Below, piece by piece: positions 62,406-64,000 of a stretch of 64,000 bases of DNA. Every line of letters starts with the position of its first letter. The stretch's first letter is position 1. The DNA comes from Martinezella tropici (GTDB lineage Bacteria > Pseudomonadota > Alphaproteobacteria > Rhizobiales > Rhizobiaceae). The notes below the pieces were generated by a model. That model saw only the letters and a program-made list of their open reading frames with translations. It made no database searches and was not told the DNA's origin. The DNA lies in assembly GCF_008370325.1 (NCBI RefSeq), contig NZ_VNIP01000008.1, positions 186,001 through 250,000 on the forward strand, read 5' to 3'. The translations under genes were made by a program, and so were the position numbers.

Positions 62406-62753
62406 ATGGACCTCAGTTTGCTCGCCTATGCCCTTGCCTGGACCGTCCTCGGCCTGATTGTTGTGACCACGGTCGTCCCGGTTCGGGCGAGGTATCCCTT
62501 CATGACGCTGGCAAATGTCGACAGAATCGTCCCGTTCGGCCTTCTGGGCTTCCTGTTCGTCATGGCTTACCCCGACGACCGTCGCATCGTTGCCTTGGTG
62601 TGCCTATCGATCGCAGCGGCAAGTGAAACGCTTGCCCTGGTGCTGCCGAAGAAATGTCTGCGGATCGAGCGTGCGATCCTGAAAGTGCTCGCTACCGTTT
62701 CGGGCTTGATTTTAGGTGCTCTGTTCGTGGAGCTTATGCAGCAGATCTCGTAG
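62406..62753 (+). CDS. Small VanZ-like inner-membrane protein of unknown function
   Basis: A 115-residue protein with about four predicted helices. The segment VDRIVPFGLLGFLFVMAYPDDR resembles the start of VanZ-like membrane proteins, and the rest is strongly hydrophobic (LSIAAASETLALVLPK, VLATVSGLILGALFVELM). The ATG at 62406 is the only sensible start. No operon partner is evident: the neighbours are an Lrp gene in front and a convergent HutC-type regulator behind. Function is unknown. Confidence 0.65.
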   Translation: MDLSLLAYALAWTVLGLIVVTTVVPVRARYPFMTLANVDRIVPFGLLGFLFVMAYPDDRRIVALVCLSIAAASETLALVLPKKCLRIERAILKVLATVSGLILGALFVELMQQIS

Positions 62754-62833
62754 CTCTGCCTTTTTCAAGCACGCAGGAAGTCGACCGCACCGCTCCTTTC
62801 GATAGAAAGAAAGACCTATCTTCCATATACAAC

Positions 62834-63589
62834 TTAGCGGTCCGAAGATCTGCTGCTTTGGCTTTCCAGCCGGTAGCGATTCCCTGGGTAGACCAGCCGC
62901 GCCGTAGAAACGACGCCGCGCGCCGACCATGTGCGCCGGCGGATCGTCAGGCAGGGTTCGGTTTTCAGGATGGTCAGCAGCTTGCATTCCCAGGCTTGCG
63001 GCATCACCGCTTCGACCACATGCTCCGAGCCGCTCAAGGGCGCGACCGCCGAAAGATAGGCGTTCGGCGTCATGTCGATAAAGTCCTGCTCCAGATAGTC
63101 GGGAGCGGCCTCCGGATGGACATGCCGGTCCTCGATCTGGACCGGCACCCCGTTTTCGCTATGAACGATCAGCGAATGAAAAACTGGTGAACCGATGTCG
63201 AGTTCCAGCGCATCGGCAACGTCGGGGGATGCGGCTTCCCGAGCCAGCACGATCACCGTTGCCTGGTGAGAATGGCCGCGTTCGGCGATTTCCTCGGCGA
63301 TGTTGCGCACCTCGAATAAGGCGGATGCGCCCTTGCGTTCGGCGACGAAGGAGCCGACGCCCTGGATGCGAACCAGCTCGCCCTCGTTGGCGAGTTCGCG
63401 TAGCGCCCGATTGGCTGTCATCTTGCTGACGCCAAGTTCGGTAACGAGTTCGTTCTCTGAGGGGACGCGATATTTGGGAGGCCACTCGCCGCTATGGATG
63501 CGATCGAGTATCATCTGCTTGACCCCGGCATAGAGAGGCGCGGCGTCGTTTTCCGCCAGTTCGCGTTTCATCTCGCCGGAGCGCTTCAT
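62834..63589 (-). CDS. GntR family regulator, HutC type
   Basis: A 251-residue regulator. An N-terminal GntR winged helix (PLYAGVKQMILDRIHSGEWP, VPSENELVTELGVSKMTANR) is followed by the UTRA effector domain typical of the HutC subgroup (FHSLIVHSENGVPVQIEDRHV, CLTIRRRTWSARGVVSTARL). HutC represses histidine-use genes and responds to urocanate. ATG at 63589 has AAGGGAA upstream. It is divergent from an amino-acid ABC binding protein gene at the window end, so it may control histidine or a related amino acid uptake. Confidence 0.9.
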   Translation of the reverse strand: MKRSGEMKRELAENDAAPLYAGVKQMILDRIHSGEWPPKYRVPSENELVTELGVSKMTANRALRELANEGELVRIQGVGSFVAERKGASALFEVRNIAEEIAERGHSHQATVIVLAREAASPDVADALELDIGSPVFHSLIVHSENGVPVQIEDRHVHPEAAPDYLEQDFIDMTPNAYLSAVAPLSGSEHVVEAVMPQAWECKLLTILKTEPCLTIRRRTWSARGVVSTARLVYPGNRYRLESQSSRSSDR

Positions 63590-63784
63590 TGCCTATTCCC
63601 TTTGCACCGAGTGAATCTGCCTCGAAAAACAACTTTCCCACTTGCATATCATAAATTATCTCATATGGTACCCTATACAACCTCGCAATCAATCCTAAAA
63701 ATAAATTGGGAAAGCGGGCAAGCCGGCGAAGATCGGTAGGAAGTGCTGCAAGGCCTGTTTTCAACCTCAGAGGAGCTCTACACG
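63590..63784. promoter_or_regulatory. HutC/ABC binding protein divergent intergenic region
   Basis: A 195-bp A/T-rich gap (for example CATATCATAAATTATCTCAT near 63645) holding the promoters of the two divergent genes. A GGTACC-centred sequence (CATATGGTACCCTATAC near 63662) is a weak symmetric candidate operator for the HutC-type protein. Confidence 0.4.
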
Positions 63785-64000
63785 ATGAAATTCAGTGCAA
63801 TTCTCTTGTCAGGCGTCATGGCTGCCGCCGCGTTTGCGGCACCGGCCGTTGCCAAGGACTGGAAGACGGCGACGATCACCCTGGAAGGTGCCTACGCCCC
63901 GTGGAACATGACGAATGCCGACGGCACGCTCGGCGGCTTCGAGCCAGAACTTGCCAAGGTTCTGTGCGAACGCGCCAAGATCGACTGCAAGCTCGTCGCC
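63785..64000 (+). CDS. Amino-acid ABC transporter substrate-binding protein, N-terminal part (cut by window edge)
   Basis: The first 72 codons are present. A signal peptide covers about residues 1-23 (hydrophobic stretch, PAVAK cleavage). ITLEGAYAPWNMTNADGTLG and GFEPELAKVLCERAKIDCKL are typical of polar-amino-acid binding proteins (SBP family 3, for example octopine, histidine or lysine-arginine-ornithine type). ATG at 63785 follows GAGGAGC. The divergent HutC-type regulator suggests histidine or an imidazole compound, but the ligand cannot be read from this fragment. Confidence 0.85.
   Translation, partial: MKFSAILLSGVMAAAAFAAPAVAKDWKTATITLEGAYAPWNMTNADGTLGGFEPELAKVLCERAKIDCKLVA

Overview
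This window is high-GC DNA typical of the Rhizobiaceae (Rhizobium/Agrobacterium/Sinorhizobium group). The main evidence is an almost complete succinoglycan (exo) cluster in the gene order known from Sinorhizobium meliloti, an aerobic-type cobalamin (cob) operon, five RIME-like palindromic repeats, and many ABC transporters with adjacent GntR, LacI, AraC, LysR or Lrp regulators. I saw no rRNA or tRNA genes, no insertion sequence, no prophage and no CRISPR array. The species cannot be fixed from sequence reading alone.

Layout. 1-11.5 kb: an agp-like galactoside locus with two GH4 glycosidases (one cut by the window edge), an OppA-type binding protein, two permeases, a fused double ATPase, a divergent AraC regulator and a GH2 beta-galactosidase. 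11.5-17.6 kb: a GntR-type regulator with two predicted winged helices, divergent from an aldo/keto reductase and a ribose-type sugar ABC transporter. 17.7-36.5 kb: exoZ-Q-F-Y (minus), exoX-U (plus), exoV-W (minus), then exoH-K-L-A-M-O-N-P (plus). exoT, exoI and exoB are absent, and a 650-bp gene-free stretch lies where exoT and exoI sit in S. meliloti. 36.6-43.2 kb: a DMT transporter, an FMN reductase and a three-component oxygenase (ferredoxin reductase, Rieske ferredoxin, desaturase-like hydroxylase) resembling rhizopine MocF/E/D. These diverge from a LacI regulator followed by an IolI-like inosose isomerase, which suggests demethylation and catabolism of an O-methyl-inositol-type compound.

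43.2-50.9 kb: cobF-G-H-I-J-L-M on the minus strand with nikR at the distal end, and cobK on the opposite strand between cobJ and cobL, overlapping both. 50.9-53.1 kb: an AraC regulator divergent from a fosmidomycin-resistance-like MFS exporter. 53.1-56.1 kb: dadA and alr (D/L-alanine catabolism) with a divergent Lrp-type DadR. 56.1-62.8 kb: an orphan HWE histidine kinase, a LysR/MFS pair, ornithine cyclodeaminase with a divergent Lrp regulator, and a small VanZ-like membrane protein. 62.8-64 kb: a HutC-type GntR regulator divergent from the start of an amino-acid ABC binding protein.

The most notable points are the mocDEF/LacI/iolI-like module with recurring inverted repeats, the RIME-like elements whose ends supply the stop codon of a neighbouring gene in all five cases, the antisense cobK embedded in the cob operon with nikR at its end, and the exo cluster lacking its flippase gene.
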